Assembly: GCA_011391595.1 (NCBI GenBank)
Contig: JAABQG010000005.1
Coordinates: 20,158 to 84,157 of the forward strand
DNA length: 64,000 bases
DNA from: Hydrogenophaga sp.
GTDB lineage: Bacteria; Pseudomonadota; Gammaproteobacteria; Burkholderiales; Burkholderiaceae_C
Reading direction: 5' to 3'
In this document: positions 21,791-30,104 of the stretch, in pieces
Position numbering within the stretch: the stretch's first letter is position 1
Layout: every line of letters begins with the position of its first letter
Program-made: the position numbers and the translations under genes
The notes under the pieces: model-generated
Database searches by the model: none
The model's input: the letters and a program-made list of their open reading frames with translations, nothing else
Told to the model about the DNA's origin: nothing

Positions 21791-23917
21791 TTACTGCGGC
21801 TGCACGGCTTCCGGACTCGGGGCCGAACGGTCCAGCAAGACCTTCATCGACAGCTTGACGCGACCCTTTTCATCCGTTTCAAGGACCTTGACCCTGACAA
21901 TCTGACCTTCCTTGAGATAGTCCGACACGCGTTCCACCCGCTCATGGGCAATCTGGCTGATGTGCAGCAGGCCATCCTTGCCGGGCAGCAGGTTGATCAG
22001 GGCGCCGAAGTCCAGAATCTTGGTCACGGGACCTTCGTAGATCTTGCCGATCTCCACTTCCGCGGTGAGCTGCTCGATGCGGCTCTTGGCCACGTCGGCC
22101 TTGGCCGCATCGGTCGCGGCAATGGTGATGGTGCCATCTTCGTCGATGTTGATCTGGCAACCGGTTTCCTCGGTCAGCGCGCGGATGACCGAACCGCCCT
22201 TGCCGATCACGTCGCGGATCTTCTCCGGATTGATCTTCATGGTATAGAGCTTCGGGGCGAAACTCGACACTTCGGTCTTGGCCTCGCCCATGGCCTTGTG
22301 CATTTCGCCGAGGATGTGCATGCGTGCTTCCTTGGCCTGGGCCAGGGCCACCTGCATGATTTCCTTGGTGATGCCCTGGATCTTGATGTCCATCTGCAGG
22401 GCCGTGATGCCATTGGTCGTGCCGGCCACCTTGAAGTCCATGTCGCCCAGGTGATCTTCGTCGCCCAGGATGTCCGTCAGCACGGCAAAGCGGTTGGCTT
22501 CCTTGATCAGGCCCATGGCGATACCGGCCACGTGCGCCTTCATCGGCACGCCGGCGTCCATCAGCGACAGGCAGCCGCCACAGACCGAGGCCATCGACGA
22601 GGACCCGTTGGATTCCGTGATTTCGGACACCACGCGCATGGTGTAGGGGAAGTCTTCCTTGCTCGGCAGCACGGCAACCAGTGCGCGCTTGGCCAGGCGC
22701 CCGTGGCCGATTTCACGGCGCTTGGTGCTGCCCATGCGGCCGACTTCGCCCGTTGCAAAGGGAGGCATGTTGTAGTGCAGCATGAAGCGATCTTCGTAGT
22801 CGCCGGCCAGGGCGTCGATGCGCTGGGCATCGCGCTCCGTGCCCAGCGTGGCCACCACCAGCGCCTGGGTTTCGCCACGCGTGAACAGGGCAGAACCGTG
22901 GGTACGCGGCAACACCCCGTTGCGGATTTCGATGGGGCGCACGGTGCGCGTGTCGCGGCCGTCGATGCGTGGCTCGCCGGCCAGGATCTGGCTGCGGACA
23001 ATGCGTGCCTCGATGTCGAACAGCATGCTTTCGACCTTGACGCTGTCGAACGCAACGCCAGCTTCCTTCAGGTCCGCCATCACGACGGCATAGGCTTCGC
23101 GGCAGGCGTGCGTGCGGCTCTGCTTGTTGCGGATCTGGTAGGCAGCGCGCAGCTTTTCTTCGGCCAGCGTTGTAACTTTGGCAATCAGGTCTTCGTCCTT
23201 GGCAGGCGCCTTCCAGTCCCAAACCGGCTTGCCGGCGTCACGCACGAGTTCATGGATCGCGTTGATGGCAATGTTGCCCTGCTCGTGTCCGAACACCACG
23301 GCCCCCAGCATGATTTCCTCTGAAAGCTGCTGCGCCTCGGACTCGACCATCAGCACCGCAGTTTCGGTGCCGGCCACCACCAGTTCCATCTGGCTGTCCT
23401 TGCGCGCCGTCTGGCCCGGGTTCAGAACATATTCGCCATTGACGTAACCGACACGGGCCGCGCCGATGGGTCCGGTGAACGGAATGCCGGAAACCGCCAG
23501 CGCAGCGCTGGTGGCAATCAGGGCGGCGATATCGGCATCCACCTCCGGATTGAGCGACAGCGTGTGGATCACCACATGGACTTCGTTGTAGAAGCCTTCG
23601 GGGAACAGCGGTCGGATCGGGCGGTCGATCAGTCGACTGGTCAGGGTCTCGAACTCGCTGGGGCGGCCTTCACGCTTGAAAAAGCTGCCGGGAATCTTGC
23701 CGGCGGCGTAGGACTTCTCGACGTAATCCACAGTCAGCGGAAAGAAGTCCTGGCCGGGCTTGGAGCCCTTGGACGCCACCACGGTGGCCAGTACCACGGT
23801 GTCATCGATGTTCACCAGCACGGCGCCGGATGCCTGGCGTGCGATTTCGCCGGTTTCCATGATGACGGTCTTGTCGCCCCATTGGAAACTCTTGGTCACT
23901 TTGTTGAATATGGACAT
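21791..23917 (-). CDS. pnp: Polyribonucleotide nucleotidyltransferase (PNPase)
   Basis: 708 residues. Two RNase PH-like domains are joined by a helical region, followed by a KH domain ([20 protein letters not shown]) and an S1 domain ([20 protein letters not shown]). It degrades RNA 3' to 5' by phosphorolysis and acts in the RNA degradosome. The gene follows rpsO, as is common in bacteria. The 209-base interval holds a terminator-like hairpin after rpsO and a second hairpin nearer to pnp, listed separately. Confidence 0.97.
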   Translation of the reverse strand: MSIFNKVTKSFQWGDKTVIMETGEIARQASGAVLVNIDDTVVLATVVASKGSKPGQDFFPLTVDYVEKSYAAGKIPGSFFKREGRPSEFETLTSRLIDRPIRPLFPEGFYNEVHVVIHTLSLNPEVDADIAALIATSAALAVSGIPFTGPIGAARVGYVNGEYVLNPGQTARKDSQMELVVAGTETAVLMVESEAQQLSEEIMLGAVVFGHEQGNIAINAIHELVRDAGKPVWDWKAPAKDEDLIAKVTTLAEEKLRAAYQIRNKQSRTHACREAYAVVMADLKEAGVAFDSVKVESMLFDIEARIVRSQILAGEPRIDGRDTRTVRPIEIRNGVLPRTHGSALFTRGETQALVVATLGTERDAQRIDALAGDYEDRFMLHYNMPPFATGEVGRMGSTKRREIGHGRLAKRALVAVLPSKEDFPYTMRVVSEITESNGSSSMASVCGGCLSLMDAGVPMKAHVAGIAMGLIKEANRFAVLTDILGDEDHLGDMDFKVAGTTNGITALQMDIKIQGITKEIMQVALAQAKEARMHILGEMHKAMGEAKTEVSSFAPKLYTMKINPEKIRDVIGKGGSVIRALTEETGCQINIDEDGTITIAATDAAKADVAKSRIEQLTAEVEIGKIYEGPVTKILDFGALINLLPGKDGLLHISQIAHERVERVSDYLKEGQIVRVKVLETDEKGRVKLSMKVLLDRSAPSPEAVQPQ

Positions 23918-23989
23918 GTTTATCTCCTGAAATCAACGGCGCATGTGGCTGCGCCGGAGGCCCGGAATCTGGCTGGCTGAACACGATGC

Positions 23990-24024
23990 CATTCCATGAA
24001 AATTCAGCAAACCTTCATGGAATG
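23990..24024 (-). promoter_or_regulatory. Perfect 11-bp hairpin in the pnp leader
   Basis: CATTCCATGAA and TTCATGGAATG form a perfect 11-bp inverted repeat around a 13-base loop, 73 bases upstream of the pnp start. No T-run follows on the minus strand, so it is not a terminator. In enterobacteria a stem in the pnp leader is cut by RNase III and mediates PNPase autocontrol; that role here is inference. Confidence 0.5.
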
Positions 24025-24074
24025 ACACAGCGCGCATTCGTCCCGACAAACCCCGAATGAAAAACTCAAAGTAG

Positions 24075-24110
24075 AAGGCGCCTGAGCTAGTGGACTAACT
24101 CAGGCGCCTT
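24075..24110 (-). terminator. Hairpin terminator or attenuator between rpsO and pnp
   Basis: A perfect 12-bp stem (AAGGCGCCTGAG / CTCAGGCGCCTT) with a 12-base loop, 17 bases after the rpsO stop. On the minus strand it is followed by CTACTTTGAGTTTTTC, so the T-run is 8 bases away and imperfect. It probably gives partial termination, with read-through to pnp. Confidence 0.65.
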
Positions 24111-24126
24111 GCATTCGTATTACCGC

Positions 24127-24393
24127 TTATTTGCGCAGGCCAAGCTTGGCAATCAGCGCAACATAACGGTCGGCATCGGTGGACTTGAGATAGTCCAGCA
24201 GTTTGCGCCGGCGACTCACCATGCGCAGCAAGCCGCGGCGACCGTGGTGGTCCTTGGCGTGCGTCTTGAAGTGGGGGGTGAGTTCGTTGATGCGGGCGGT
24301 CAGCAGGGCCACCTGAACTTCGGAACTGCCGGTGTCGTTGGCGCTGCGGGCGTTGGCCTTGACGACCTCGGCCTTGATGGAGGATGCAATCAT
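24127..24393 (-). CDS. rpsO: 30S ribosomal protein S15
   Basis: 88 residues, near the usual 89. The S15 pattern is clear: [19 protein letters not shown], then [20 protein letters not shown] and [11 protein letters not shown]. It binds 16S rRNA early in 30S assembly. It is the upstream gene of the rpsO-pnp pair. Confidence 0.98.
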   Translation of the reverse strand: MIASSIKAEVVKANARSANDTGSSEVQVALLTARINELTPHFKTHAKDHHGRRGLLRMVSRRRKLLDYLKSTDADRYVALIAKLGLRK

Positions 24394-24528
24394 CGCGATT
24401 TCCTGTAGGGTTTTTCGGCTCGCGGAACGCCGCTGGCCGATGGTTTCAACTTGCGCATCAGGCTGGAACTGCCCGGTGCGTGCGCCTTGCCGGATGCAAA
24501 GCCTTGGAATTATAACCCGGTCGCGGCG

Positions 24529-25698
24529 TCAGGCCTTCGCCTGCGCCCCCAACCAGTGGCTCAGGCGCTCCACGCCCCGCACCAGCCGCCGTGGGTCCTG
24601 TGAGGCAAAACACCAGCGCAGCCAGCCCCGGGCTTCAGGCGCAAAGGCGTCTCCCGGAGCGACTCCCAGGCCGGCCTCGACCACCAGCCGCTTGGCGGTG
24701 CCCAGCGAATCATCAAACCTGGCGAGCCTGAAAAAGGCATACATGCCGCCTTGGGGCGCTGCCACCTGCACGCCCGGCAAAGCTGCCAGCAACGGGATCA
24801 AGGTATCTCGGCAGGTCTTCAGATGTGCCACCACACGCGGCGTCACGTCGGCCGTGCGTTCCAGGGCCACGATGCCCGCGCGTTGAGTGAAAACGCTGGC
24901 ACACGACGTGTTGAATTCGATCAGCTTGCCGACATGGTGTGTCATCGCGGGCGGCATCACCAGCCAGCCCAGTCGCCATCCGGTCATGAGGAAGCTCTTG
25001 GAAAAGCTGTGCACCACCACAAGACGGTCGTCGGGCAGGGCAATGTCCAGGAAACTCGGCGCACAGTCGTTTTCCGTGTCGCCCGCGAAATAGAGCCTCT
25101 CATAGACCTCGTCGGCGAGGATCCAGGTGCCCGTCTTGCGACAGTGATCGAGCAGCGTCTGCTGCTCCTGCCGTGTCAGGGTCCATCCGGTCGGATTGTT
25201 CGGCGCGTTGACGATCAGCACCTTCGTGGCCGGCGTGATGGCCGCCAGCAGCACCGGCAGGTCCAGGGTCCACTCGCCGTCCTGCGGCGTGAGCGGCACG
25301 CACTTGACCCGCGCCCCCATGATGGCGGGCTGCGCCGTCAGGTTGGGCCACACCGGCGTGACGGCCACCACCTCATCACCGGCATCGACCAGCGCCTGCA
25401 CGGCGATCATCAGCGCATTCACGCCGCCCGAAGTGATCGCGATCCGCCCAAAGTCTACCGGGCCGTGCAACGCGCTCATATAAGCCGCCACCGCCTGGCG
25501 CAACTCGGGCAGCCCCAGATTGTGCGAATAGAAGGTCTCGCCGCGCCGCAGCGAATCGATGGCAGCCTGGCGAATGAAATCAGGCGTGATTTCGTCACTC
25601 TCGCCAAACCAGAAGGCCAGCACGTCGTCACGTCCGATGCCGGCGTTGGCGACTTCGCGGATTTTGGACTCTTCGAGGTTCAGGACGGCTTGGCGCAT
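24529..25698 (-). CDS. Pyridoxal-phosphate-dependent aminotransferase, class I/II
   Basis: 389 residues of fold-type I aminotransferase. The PLP lysine is in SFSKSFLMTGWRLGW; upstream are NAPNNPTGW and the aspartate region ILADEVYERL; the C-terminal arginine region is GWLRWCFAS. It would transfer amino groups between amino acids and 2-oxo acids; the substrate is not predictable. It starts MRQAVLNLEESKIREVANAG and is divergent from the small secreted protein gene. Confidence 0.88.
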   Translation of the reverse strand: MRQAVLNLEESKIREVANAGIGRDDVLAFWFGESDEITPDFIRQAAIDSLRRGETFYSHNLGLPELRQAVAAYMSALHGPVDFGRIAITSGGVNALMIAVQALVDAGDEVVAVTPVWPNLTAQPAIMGARVKCVPLTPQDGEWTLDLPVLLAAITPATKVLIVNAPNNPTGWTLTRQEQQTLLDHCRKTGTWILADEVYERLYFAGDTENDCAPSFLDIALPDDRLVVVHSFSKSFLMTGWRLGWLVMPPAMTHHVGKLIEFNTSCASVFTQRAGIVALERTADVTPRVVAHLKTCRDTLIPLLAALPGVQVAAPQGGMYAFFRLARFDDSLGTAKRLVVEAGLGVAPGDAFAPEARGWLRWCFASQDPRRLVRGVERLSHWLGAQAKA

Positions 25699-25799
25699 GG
25701 AAAGTGGACATGTAAAGAAGACCGCTGATCGTAGCGGACTGCGCTCGCCTGTGGCTGGCTATGATGCACCGGTCCACATCACAACCCGAGGAGGCCTTC

Positions 25800-26096
25800 A
25801 TGAAATTCCAGCTTCGCGCAACACCGCTGTACCTGGCCCTGCTGCTGGCCGCCGCCCTCGCCACGCCGGTCCAGGCGGCGACGCCGGCCAGCCCGGCAAC
25901 GGCCGGCACCCTCAGCCCGCCGGAAGCGCCGCCCAAGCCCGCCAAGCCGGCCAAGGCGAAGAAAAAATCGACCAAGACGAACACCGTCAAATATGAAAAG
26001 GGCTCTGCGGAAAGCACGTCCGAGCGCGACCGGCGCCTGTATCGCGAATGCAAGGGCCGCCCCAATGCGGGCGCATGCATGGGCTATGCCTCGTAG
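25800..26096 (+). CDS. Small secreted Ala/Pro/Lys-rich protein, function unknown
   Basis: 98 residues from MKFQLRATPLYLALLLAAAL; a 13-codon upstream extension lacks signal-peptide character. A Sec signal peptide with likely cleavage after VQA is followed by a low-complexity Ala/Pro stretch and a basic patch (KPAKPAKAKKKSTK). The C-terminal part (RDRRLYRECKGRPNAGACMG) is more ordered, with two cysteines that could form a disulphide. GAGG upstream (gaggccttc) serves as a ribosome binding site. Not recognised; probably periplasmic. Confidence 0.65.
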   Translation: MKFQLRATPLYLALLLAAALATPVQAATPASPATAGTLSPPEAPPKPAKPAKAKKKSTKTNTVKYEKGSAESTSERDRRLYRECKGRPNAGACMGYAS

Positions 26097-26105
26097 CAGC
26101 CCAGG

Positions 26106-27383
26106 TCAGGCCGGTCGCGCCATGCGGCAGCTCGATGGCAATTCGGCCTGTGCCGCGCTGATCTGCTTGATGACGCGAAAGCCATAGCCCGAACCTTCCA
26201 CGTCGAACCTCACACCCGGCATGCCCTGGCGCTCCATCACGCCGACGACCAGCGCCTGCTGGAACTGATGGTCGCTCGCCCGCATGCGTCCCCCCTGCCC
26301 ACTCAGGTTCACGGCCGCATTCTCCAGCTGGCCAGCGACCGCTGTCATGTTCGTGGCGGTGCCGCTCTTCTCGATCGCCTGCGCCAGCGCCTCCACCATC
26401 AGCTGCATGCGCATGTGCACGTAGTCGTCCGCCGGTTTGGGAAAGCGCGCGCGAAACGACTGGTAAAAAGCCTCGCTCTGGGCGCCCGGCACGTTGGGCA
26501 GCCAATCGGCCACGGCAATGACCCGGCCGATGCCGGCATCACCCATCGCGGCTGGCGCACCCAGCGCATTGCCGTAGAAGGTGTAGAACTTGCCGTCATA
26601 GCCGACTTCTTTCGCGGCCTTCACCAGCAGGGTCAGGTCATTGCCCCAGTTGCCGGTGATCACGGCCTGCGCGCCACTGGCCTTGATCTTGGCGGCATAG
26701 GGCAGAAAGTCCTTCACCCGGCCCATGGGGTGCAACTCGTCTCCGGCGATCTGTACGTCGGGGCGTTGCGCACCGAGCTGACGTTTCGCCTCGCGCAGCA
26801 CCGCTTGGCCAAAACTGTAGTCCTGACCGATCAGGTAGACGCTCTTCACGACCCTGTCGTCCCTGATGACTTCCATCAGCGCGGCCATGCGCATGTCGGC
26901 ATGGGCGTCGAAGCGGAAATGCCAGAAGCTGCACTTTTCGTTGGTCAGGATCGGATCCACCGCCGAATAGTTCAGGAACAGCACGCGCCTGCCCGGCTCG
27001 CGCTCGTTGTGCTTGTTGATCGCATCGATCAGCGCGGCCGCCGTCGCCGACGAATTGCCCTGCACCACGAACTGCACGCCGTCGTCGATGGCCGAACGCA
27101 GCGCCGACAACGCCTCCTCGTTCTGGCCCTTGCTGTCGTAGCGTTCGATCACCAGGGGGCGGTTGCCGCCGGGCAGCTTCAGTCCGCCGCGGGCATTGAC
27201 CCGCTCCGTCGCCCACACCAGATTGCGGTACACCGCTTCGCCCGTATTGGCGAACGGACCGCTCAGTCCCTCGATCATCGCGATCTTTACCGGCGTTCCT
27301 GCCGGCGACTGCGCCCAGGCAGCGGCAGGCAGCGCAAGGGCCACAGCCAGGGATTTCAAGACCTGGCGACGAAAAATTCTCAT
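26106..27383 (-). CDS. ABC transporter substrate-binding protein, LivK-type (orphan)
   Basis: 425 residues from MRIFRRQVLKSLAVALALPA, a signal peptide cleaved near AWAQ, followed by the type I periplasmic binding fold (VKIAMIEGLSGPFANTGEAV). Family members deliver branched-chain amino acids, amides or aromatic acids to ABC permeases. No permease or ATPase gene adjoins it, so it is an orphan here. A nine-codon upstream start is possible. It converges on the small secreted gene with a nine-base gap. Confidence 0.87.
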   Translation of the reverse strand: MRIFRRQVLKSLAVALALPAAAWAQSPAGTPVKIAMIEGLSGPFANTGEAVYRNLVWATERVNARGGLKLPGGNRPLVIERYDSKGQNEEALSALRSAIDDGVQFVVQGNSSATAAALIDAINKHNEREPGRRVLFLNYSAVDPILTNEKCSFWHFRFDAHADMRMAALMEVIRDDRVVKSVYLIGQDYSFGQAVLREAKRQLGAQRPDVQIAGDELHPMGRVKDFLPYAAKIKASGAQAVITGNWGNDLTLLVKAAKEVGYDGKFYTFYGNALGAPAAMGDAGIGRVIAVADWLPNVPGAQSEAFYQSFRARFPKPADDYVHMRMQLMVEALAQAIEKSGTATNMTAVAGQLENAAVNLSGQGGRMRASDHQFQQALVVGVMERQGMPGVRFDVEGSGYGFRVIKQISAAQAELPSSCRMARPA

Positions 27384-27527
27384 GGCTCGTTTTCTCTTGA
27401 AAAGCGGCACCGAGGTCGCAGATTCGATCCGTGCGGTGCTTCACAGTTGACCGCCGCGCAGTGTAAGGGGCAACCCCTCCACCCGCGTTTTGCCGCCCCC
27501 TCAACCCTTGTGCCCAGGAGTGCATTC

Positions 27528-27917
27528 ATGTTTTTTTCCACCAGCCAGCCCGCCGTCCGCCGTTCTGCCTATGCGCCCGCGATGCGCTCACTCGACCGTT
27601 TCCTCGACCAGGCACTGGCCGCACCCGCCGCCAGCGCCAACATGGGCCGCGCCGCATTCCAGGCCGACGAGCAATCCTGGACCTTGTCGCTGGACGTGCC
27701 CGGCGTGACCCGCGAGCAACTCACCATCGGCATCGAAGGCGCCGTCGTGCGTATCGAGACGCTGGCCGATGCGCCGCGCGCCTACAAGCAGGCCTACGAA
27801 CTGCCGCAGGACATCGACACCACAGCCAGCACCGCCAAGCTGGAGAACGGCGTGCTGACGCTGACGCTGGCGAAGAAGCAGCCGGTCAGCAACGTCACCA
27901 AGATCACTATCAATTAA
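27528..27917 (+). CDS. Small heat-shock protein, Hsp20/alpha-crystallin family
   Basis: 129 residues from MFFSTSQPAVRRSAYAPAMR, with CAGGAG seven bases before the ATG. The alpha-crystallin domain spans about residues 45-125 (SLDVPGVTREQLTIGIEGA; LENGVLTLTLAKKQP). The last residues TKITIN carry an I-x-I tail motif. It would hold unfolding proteins under stress. The final codons and the TAA stop lie at the edge of repeat copy F. The long in-frame extension upstream is a shadow of the opposite gene. Confidence 0.88.
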   Translation: MFFSTSQPAVRRSAYAPAMRSLDRFLDQALAAPAASANMGRAAFQADEQSWTLSLDVPGVTREQLTIGIEGAVVRIETLADAPRAYKQAYELPQDIDTTASTAKLENGVLTLTLAKKQPVSNVTKITIN

Positions 27918-27958
27918 ATAGCTGACAGCGTCTATCCGACGATGGATAAAGGCACATT
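27908..27958 (+). repeat. TAGC-N17-CGATGG dispersed element, copy F (hsp20-tsaD junction)
   Basis: AATAGC, 17 bases, CGATGG (27919-27945). It spans the hsp20 stop codon and reaches the tsaD stop, filling the convergent gap. TATCC and GGATA form a perfect 5-bp stem around the loop GACGAT. Confidence 0.65.
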
Positions 27959-29019
27959 CAGGCCAAATTCAGCGCATCCAGCGGCCATCGGGGCTTGACG
28001 TCGAAGGCGTAGGCCCGGTTCGCCAGCTGCACGCCGGCCTGAAGTCGCATGGCGGCGGCCATCGCGATCATGGCGCCATTGTCGGTGCACAGGTGTAGTT
28101 CGGGGTAGTGCACGCGAACACCCATCCGGGCACAGGCGGTGTCGAGCTGGGCGCGCAGTTCACGGTTGGCGCCCACGCCACCGGCCACCACCAGGCGGTT
28201 CAGCCCCGTCTGCTTCAGCGCCGCCAGCGATTTCTTCAGCAGCACCTCGACGATGGCGGCCTGGGTGGAGGCGGCCAGGTCGGCCAGGACCTTGAGCGGC
28301 AAGCCTTCGGCCGGCACGGCGTGGGCGGTGGCGAGCTTTTTCGCCTGCGTCATCACCGCGGTCTTAAGGCCCGCAAAGGAAAAATCCAGGTTCCCGCTGT
28401 GCAGCAGCGGGCGCGGCAGCTTGAAGGCGGCCGCATGGCCCTGCTCCGCCAATCTGGAGAGCGCCGGCCCGCCGGGGTAACCCAGGCCCATGAGCTTGGC
28501 GGATTTGTCAAACGCTTCGCCGGCCGCGTCATCGATGGTTTCGCCCAATATTTCGTAGCGGCCCACGCCGTCCACCCGCATCAGCTGGGTGTGGCCGCCC
28601 GAGACCAGCAGCGCGACAAAGGGGAATTCCGGCGGATCGGCGCTCAGGAAAGGCGACAGCAGGTGCCCCTCCAGGTGATGCACGCCCAGCACCGGGCGCT
28701 CCAGCGCTGCGCCCAGCGCACAGGCCACGCCCGCACCGACCAGTAGCGCGCCAGCCAGCCCCGGGCCGCGCGTATAAGCCACCACGTCAACGTCCGCCAG
28801 CCGGCACCCGGCATGCTGAAGCACCTGGTCCGTCAACGGCAACACGCGGCGGATGTGGTCACGGCTGGCCAGCTCGGGCACCACACCGCCGTAGGCCTGG
28901 TGCATGTCGATCTGGCTGAACAGAGCGTGCGCCCTGAGCAACGGCACGGCAGCCATGCCGGATTCGACGAGCGCGACGCCCGTCTCATCGCACGACGATT
29001 CAATTCCCAGGATCAGCAT
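27958..29019 (-). CDS. tsaD: tRNA N6-adenosine threonylcarbamoyltransferase
   Basis: 353 residues. ASKHA fold with the metal-binding histidines in [11 protein letters not shown] and the start [18 protein letters not shown]. It transfers the threonylcarbamoyl group to A37 of tRNAs reading ANN codons, with TsaB and TsaE (not in this window). It is an essential housekeeping gene, divergent from nasT. Confidence 0.96.
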   Translation of the reverse strand: MLILGIESSCDETGVALVESGMAAVPLLRAHALFSQIDMHQAYGGVVPELASRDHIRRVLPLTDQVLQHAGCRLADVDVVAYTRGPGLAGALLVGAGVACALGAALERPVLGVHHLEGHLLSPFLSADPPEFPFVALLVSGGHTQLMRVDGVGRYEILGETIDDAAGEAFDKSAKLMGLGYPGGPALSRLAEQGHAAAFKLPRPLLHSGNLDFSFAGLKTAVMTQAKKLATAHAVPAEGLPLKVLADLAASTQAAIVEVLLKKSLAALKQTGLNRLVVAGGVGANRELRAQLDTACARMGVRVHYPELHLCTDNGAMIAMAAAMRLQAGVQLANRAYAFDVKPRWPLDALNLA

Positions 29020-29112
29020 AGGACCCGAAGTTTAGGTGAAGCCCTCCAGTTCTTTCCCCTTGCCGGCGTCGATGATGGGGCCTTTGGCGTACTTCTTGCA
29101 CACGATTGACCC

Positions 29113-29760
29113 ATGAACGAAGCCCTGCGAATCGTTGTCGTTGCCCCAGACCTCGATGTCGCCGATCCCCACGACGACGACGCCTTGGCTCAGGCCGAGC
29201 GCTCGCGCAGCCTGCGCATCGGCCTGCTTGAGAGCGGCTTCAACCTCGTGGCCACTTTGCCGGGCGACGTCTTTCTGGCCGAACGGCTGACCCAGCTTCG
29301 TCCCGATCTGGTGATCGTGGACGCTGAAAGCGAGGCCCGTGACGCGCTAGAGCACGTGGTAATGGCCACGCGTGACGCCCCGCGGCCGATCGTGATGTTC
29401 ACCAATGACAGTGACACCACCCATGTCAAGGCCGCCGTGGCCGCCGGCGTGTCGGCCTACATCGTCGCTGGCCTGGCCCCCGAACGCATCCGCCCGATCC
29501 TGGACGTGGCGCTGGCGCGCTTCCAGCACGAACAGACCCTGCGCCAGGAGCTGGCGCAGGCGCGCAGCGAAGTCGACGAACTGAGCGCCGAGCTCAAGGA
29601 CCGCAAGCTCATCGACCGTGCCAAGGGCCTGCTGATGCAGCGCCAGGGCCTGAGCGAGCAGGCCGCCTACGAAAAACTGCGCAAGGCGGCCATGGACAAG
29701 GGCTTGAAACTCGCTGAGGTGGCGCAGCGCATGCTCGACGTGGCCGAATTGCTCGCCTGA
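29113..29760 (+). CDS. nasT: NasT-type nitrate-responsive antiterminator (pseudo-receiver plus ANTAR)
   Basis: 215 residues: an N-terminal receiver-like domain (about 1-135), a coiled linker (about 135-160) and a C-terminal ANTAR domain (about 158-212; RAKGLLMQRQGLSEQAAYEKL). ANTAR proteins bind two hexaloop stems in leader RNA and prevent termination. The receiver part matches NasT (IVDAESEARDALEHV, PIVMFTNDSD), which is normally held inactive by the nitrate sensor NasS, not found in this window. The N-terminus carries about ten extra acidic residues (VADPHDDDALAQ). It sits directly upstream of the leader that it is predicted to control. Confidence 0.9.
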   Translation: MNEALRIVVVAPDLDVADPHDDDALAQAERSRSLRIGLLESGFNLVATLPGDVFLAERLTQLRPDLVIVDAESEARDALEHVVMATRDAPRPIVMFTNDSDTTHVKAAVAAGVSAYIVAGLAPERIRPILDVALARFQHEQTLRQELAQARSEVDELSAELKDRKLIDRAKGLLMQRQGLSEQAAYEKLRKAAMDKGLKLAEVAQRMLDVAELLA

Positions 29761-29809
29761 TTCACCAGGAACGCCCGCGCCCCTCGGTCGCCGTCCCTCG
29801 ATGGTGCAT

Positions 29810-29826
29810 CGCACAAACACAGTGCA
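29810..29826. promoter_or_regulatory. Candidate NtrC-binding palindrome
   Basis: GCAC-AAACACA-GTGC (29811-29825) matches the GCAC-N7-GTGC core of NtrC enhancer sites. It lies about 120 bases upstream of the predicted sigma-54 start, a normal enhancer distance. A neighbouring GGTGC at 29803 may be part of a second, weaker site. Confidence 0.55.
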
Positions 29827-29919
29827 CAGTCCCGTTTTCTCAATCAATTAAGGCCTTACCCCTTGTCAAATCGTCATATCTTGCTATGACTATTGACTCC
29901 CCTGCACCCTCGCCACCGC

Positions 29920-29935
29920 TGGCACGAGGTTTGCT
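29920..29935 (+). promoter_or_regulatory. Sigma-54 (-24/-12) promoter of the nitrate assimilation operon
   Basis: TGGCACG-AGGT-TTGCT matches the full TGGCACG-N4-TTGCW consensus, with the invariant GG and GC exactly one helical step (12 bases) apart. Predicted transcription start is near 29946, about 159 bases before nrtA. Confidence 0.8.
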
Positions 29936-29948
29936 TCACTCCTGGCAC

Positions 29949-29962
29949 GACCAGCGATGGTC
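29949..29962 (+). promoter_or_regulatory. ANTAR hexaloop stem P1
   Basis: GACC-AGCGAT-GGTC: a 4-bp stem with a six-base loop having A at position 1 and G at position 4, the conserved ANTAR-target bases. The A and T of the loop could also pair to give a GCGA tetraloop. Confidence 0.55.
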
Positions 29963-30007
29963 ACTTGACGGAGGCAGCCCAACGGCGGGTTGAATCTGTC
30001 GAAACCC

Positions 30008-30021
30008 GGACAAAGGCGTCC
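30008..30021 (+). promoter_or_regulatory. ANTAR hexaloop stem P2
   Basis: GGAC-AAAGGC-GTCC: a 4-bp stem with loop A1 and G4 as in P1. Bases 30013-30021 are also the 5' arm of the terminator, so P2 and the terminator cannot form together. Confidence 0.6.
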
Positions 30022-30074
30022 CCACCCGCACGCGGCTTCCAGCAAGCCCCGCGCGAAGTGAGGACGCCTTTTTT
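30013..30074 (+). terminator. Intrinsic terminator in the nrtA leader
   Basis: AAGGCGTCC (30013-30021) pairs perfectly with GGACGCCTT (30062-30070), extended past one mismatch by CAC/GTG (30023-30025 with 30058-30060), followed by six T (30069-30074). It ends 30 bases before nrtA, so it should block the operon unless prevented. Confidence 0.8.
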
Positions 30075-30104
30075 GTTTCTGTCTTGCCTTCAAGGAGTTT
30101 TGCC

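Larger units (their letters stand above)
29946..30104 (+). promoter_or_regulatory. nrtA leader RNA with NasT-controlled terminator
   Basis: This covers the downstream part of the only stretch over 300 bases without a gene (29761-30104). From the predicted sigma-54 start, the leader carries hexaloop stem P1, a 45-base linker, hexaloop stem P2, an intrinsic terminator sharing sequence with P2, then the nrtA ribosome binding site CAAGGAG. The order and overlap are those of ANTAR-dependent antitermination. Between the NtrC-like site and the promoter (about 29830-29910) the sequence is AT-rich, as expected for a bending region; no specific IHF match was found. Confidence 0.65.

Noticed and set aside
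21944..23323. 459-codon plus-strand open frame opposite pnp
   Set aside because: Shadow of pnp; no independent start signal or family pattern.
26268..27527. N-terminal extension of the Hsp20 frame over the LivK gene
   Set aside because: The Hsp20 start at 27528 has a good ribosome binding site; the upstream part is a shadow of the opposite gene.
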